Shown here: piece after piece, positions 4,814 to 6,245 of the stretch | How the letters are laid out: each line of letters starts with the position of its first letter | Position numbering within the stretch: the first letter of the stretch is position 1 | From: Thermoleophilia bacterium | GTDB lineage: Bacteria; Actinomycetota; Thermoleophilia; Gaiellales; F1-60-MAGs149 | Direction: 5' to 3' | Length of the DNA: 6,245 nucleotides | NCBI GenBank assembly: GCA_016462095.1 | Contig: JAEMTW010000115.1 | Coordinates: 1-6,245 of the forward strand | Translations under genes and position numbers: made by a program | Notes under the pieces: generated by a model | The model's database searches: none | What the model saw: the letters and a program-made list of their open reading frames with translations, nothing else | Told to the model about the DNA's origin: nothing

Positions 4814-6245
4814 ATGACAGCGCTGAGATCCGCCCACGCTTGGAAGGCTCTAAAGCGGCACTACGCCGCGATTGAAGGCCTGCATCTACGCGACCAGTTC
4901 GCGGATGATCCGACGCGCGGCGAGACCTTTACGGCCGAGGCGGTCGGACTGTTCTTGGACTACTCGAAGAACCGCATCACGCCCGAGACGTTGCCGTTGC
5001 TCTTCCAGCTGGCAGGAGAGCGTGATCTTGTTGGCCGTCGAGCAGCGATGTTCCGGGGCGATCACATCAATGTTTCTGAGGACCGAGCGGTGCTCCACAC
5101 GGCGCTGCGCCTTCCGCGCGACGCAACGCTCGAAGTCGACGGTAAGGACGTCGTCGCAGAGGTGCACGCAACGCTCGACCGGATGGGCGTGTTTGCCGAG
5201 CAGGTGCGCTCTGGTGCATGGAAGGGCTACACCGGCAAGCGCATCAAGAACATCGTCAACGTCGGCATTGGTGGCTCGGACCTCGGCCCGGTGATGGCCT
5301 ATGAGGCACTCAAGCACTACTCCCAACGCGACCTGACGTTCCGCTTCGTCTCGAACGTCGACGCCACCGACTTTGCCGAGGCAACGCTCGACCTCGACCC
5401 CGAAGAGACGCTCTTCATCATCGCCTCGAAGACGTTTGGCACGCTCGAGACGATGACGAATGCGGCGACTGCTCGAGCTTGGACGCTCGCCGCGCTGAAG
5501 GACGATGCGGCCGTCGCACGACACTTCGTCGCTGTCTCCACGAATGCCCAACGCGTCGAGGCATTCGGTATCGACACGGCCAATATGTTCGGCTTCTGGG
5601 ATTGGGTCGGTGGCCGCTACTCGATGGATTCGGCAATCGGCCTCTCGACGATGCTGGCGATCGGCCCAGAGGGATTCCGCGACTTGTTGGCCGGCTTCCA
5701 CGCCATGGACGAGCACTTCCAAACGGCTCCGTTCGAGCAGAACCTCCCGGTCCTGATGGGGCTCTTGACCGTCTGGTACCGCGACTTCTTTGGCGTTCAG
5801 ACGATCGGCGTGATGCCGTACGAGCAGTACCTTAAGCGCTTCCCCGCCTACCTCCAGCAGCTGACGATGGAGTCGAACGGCAAGCACGTCATGCTCGATG
5901 GCACCCGCGTCGATTACGACACGGGTCCGGTCTATTGGGGCGAGCCTGGGACGAACGGCCAGCATTCCTTCTATCAGCTGATCCATCAAGGCACGATGCT
6001 GATTCCCGTCGACCTGATCGGCTTCGGCCAGTCGCTCAACCCGATTGGCGAGCATCACGACATCCTGATGAGCAACGTCTTTGCGCAGGCCGAGGCGCTC
6101 GCCTTCGGCAAGACCGAGGCCGAGGTGCTCGCTGAGGGCACCGCGCCGAACGTTGCGCCGCACCGCGTGATGGAAGGCAACCGCCCGACTAACACGATCC
6201 TCGCCGACAAGCTGACACCGTTCCAGCTCGGCACCCTGATCGCGC
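4814..6245 (+). CDS. pgi: Glucose-6-phosphate isomerase (3' end beyond window)
   Basis: The enzyme interconverts glucose 6-phosphate and fructose 6-phosphate in glycolysis and gluconeogenesis, in the cytoplasm as a dimer. The window holds 477 codons; full-length bacterial enzymes have about 540-550, so some 65-75 residues are cut off. Seen in order: RGDHINVSEDRAVLHTALR; phosphate-binding VGIGGSDLGP (150-159) and SKTFGTLETMTNA (205-217); signature 1, DWVGGRYSMDSAIG, with Arg268; catalytic Glu353 in MESNGKH; catalytic His384 in PGTNGQHSFYQLIHQG; and MEGNRPTN. The catalytic Lys near residue 512, within the second signature, is outside the window. SKTFGT replaces the commoner SKTFTT. RYSxDSAIG, rather than RYSLWSAIG, is the form I associate with actinobacterial and related enzymes. 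Its own promoter and ribosome binding site suggest transcription independent of the genes to the left. Confidence 0.97.
   Translation, partial: MTALRSAHAWKALKRHYAAIEGLHLRDQFADDPTRGETFTAEAVGLFLDYSKNRITPETLPLLFQLAGERDLVGRRAAMFRGDHINVSEDRAVLHTALRLPRDATLEVDGKDVVAEVHATLDRMGVFAEQVRSGAWKGYTGKRIKNIVNVGIGGSDLGPVMAYEALKHYSQRDLTFRFVSNVDATDFAEATLDLDPEETLFIIASKTFGTLETMTNAATARAWTLAALKDDAAVARHFVAVSTNAQRVEAFGIDTANMFGFWDWVGGRYSMDSAIGLSTMLAIGPEGFRDLLAGFHAMDEHFQTAPFEQNLPVLMGLLTVWYRDFFGVQTIGVMPYEQYLKRFPAYLQQLTMESNGKHVMLDGTRVDYDTGPVYWGEPGTNGQHSFYQLIHQGTMLIPVDLIGFGQSLNPIGEHHDILMSNVFAQAEALAFGKTEAEVLAEGTAPNVAPHRVMEGNRPTNTILADKLTPFQLGTLIA

Noticed and set aside
4886..6163. 425-codon open frame antisense to pgi
   Set aside because: The plus strand encodes unmistakable glucose-6-phosphate isomerase throughout this interval. 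The antisense frame is a codon-bias artefact.

Overview
The window comes from a high-GC bacterial chromosome. It has strong G/C bias at third codon positions and long antisense shadow frames, and three genes carry GGAGG-type ribosome binding sites. Two divergent genes have no Shine-Dalgarno but a TAnnnT box exactly 6 nt before the ATG, which is typical of leaderless transcription in Actinomycetota, Deinococcota and some Chloroflexota. The taxon cannot be fixed from this window. A Thermomicrobia-like Chloroflexota or an actinobacterium is my best, low-confidence guess.

Layout: (1) the 3' tail of a gene ending at 146, probably a CocE/X-Pro dipeptidyl-peptidase-like hydrolase (+); (2) a composite inverted repeat, copy A (164-300); (3) an OsmC/Ohr-like peroxiredoxin gene (391-972, +); (4) a second and more complete copy, B, of the same repeat (978-1141), lying between two convergent genes; (5) on the minus strand, an acetylpolyamine amidohydrolase/histone-deacetylase-family gene (2986-4065) followed by and overlapping an S9-family prolyl-oligopeptidase-like peptidase gene (1143-2993), forming a two-gene operon; (6) a 60-bp divergent intergenic region with two facing leaderless promoters; (7) an isochorismatase-like cysteine hydrolase gene (4126-4701, +); (8) a 112-bp gap with a sigma70-type promoter; and (9) pgi, glucose-6-phosphate isomerase (4814 to the window end, C-terminus missing).

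The middle of the window groups amide- and peptide-bond hydrolases: a deacetylase, a serine peptidase, an isochorismatase-fold amidase and probably CocE at the left. This suggests catabolism of acylated amines or peptides. That is inference from gene content only. pgi has its own promoter and belongs to central glycolysis.

The least ordinary part is the repeat family. Two ~136-bp copies in direct orientation bracket the OsmC gene. Each contains two identical 36-bp units in inverted orientation, and each unit is itself an imperfect palindrome. Copy B adds perfect 20-bp outer inverted arms, which makes a nested palindrome of about 163 bp that ends one base before the stop codon of the peptidase gene. 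It resembles a REPIN or MITE-type non-autonomous element, but I do not recognise the family.
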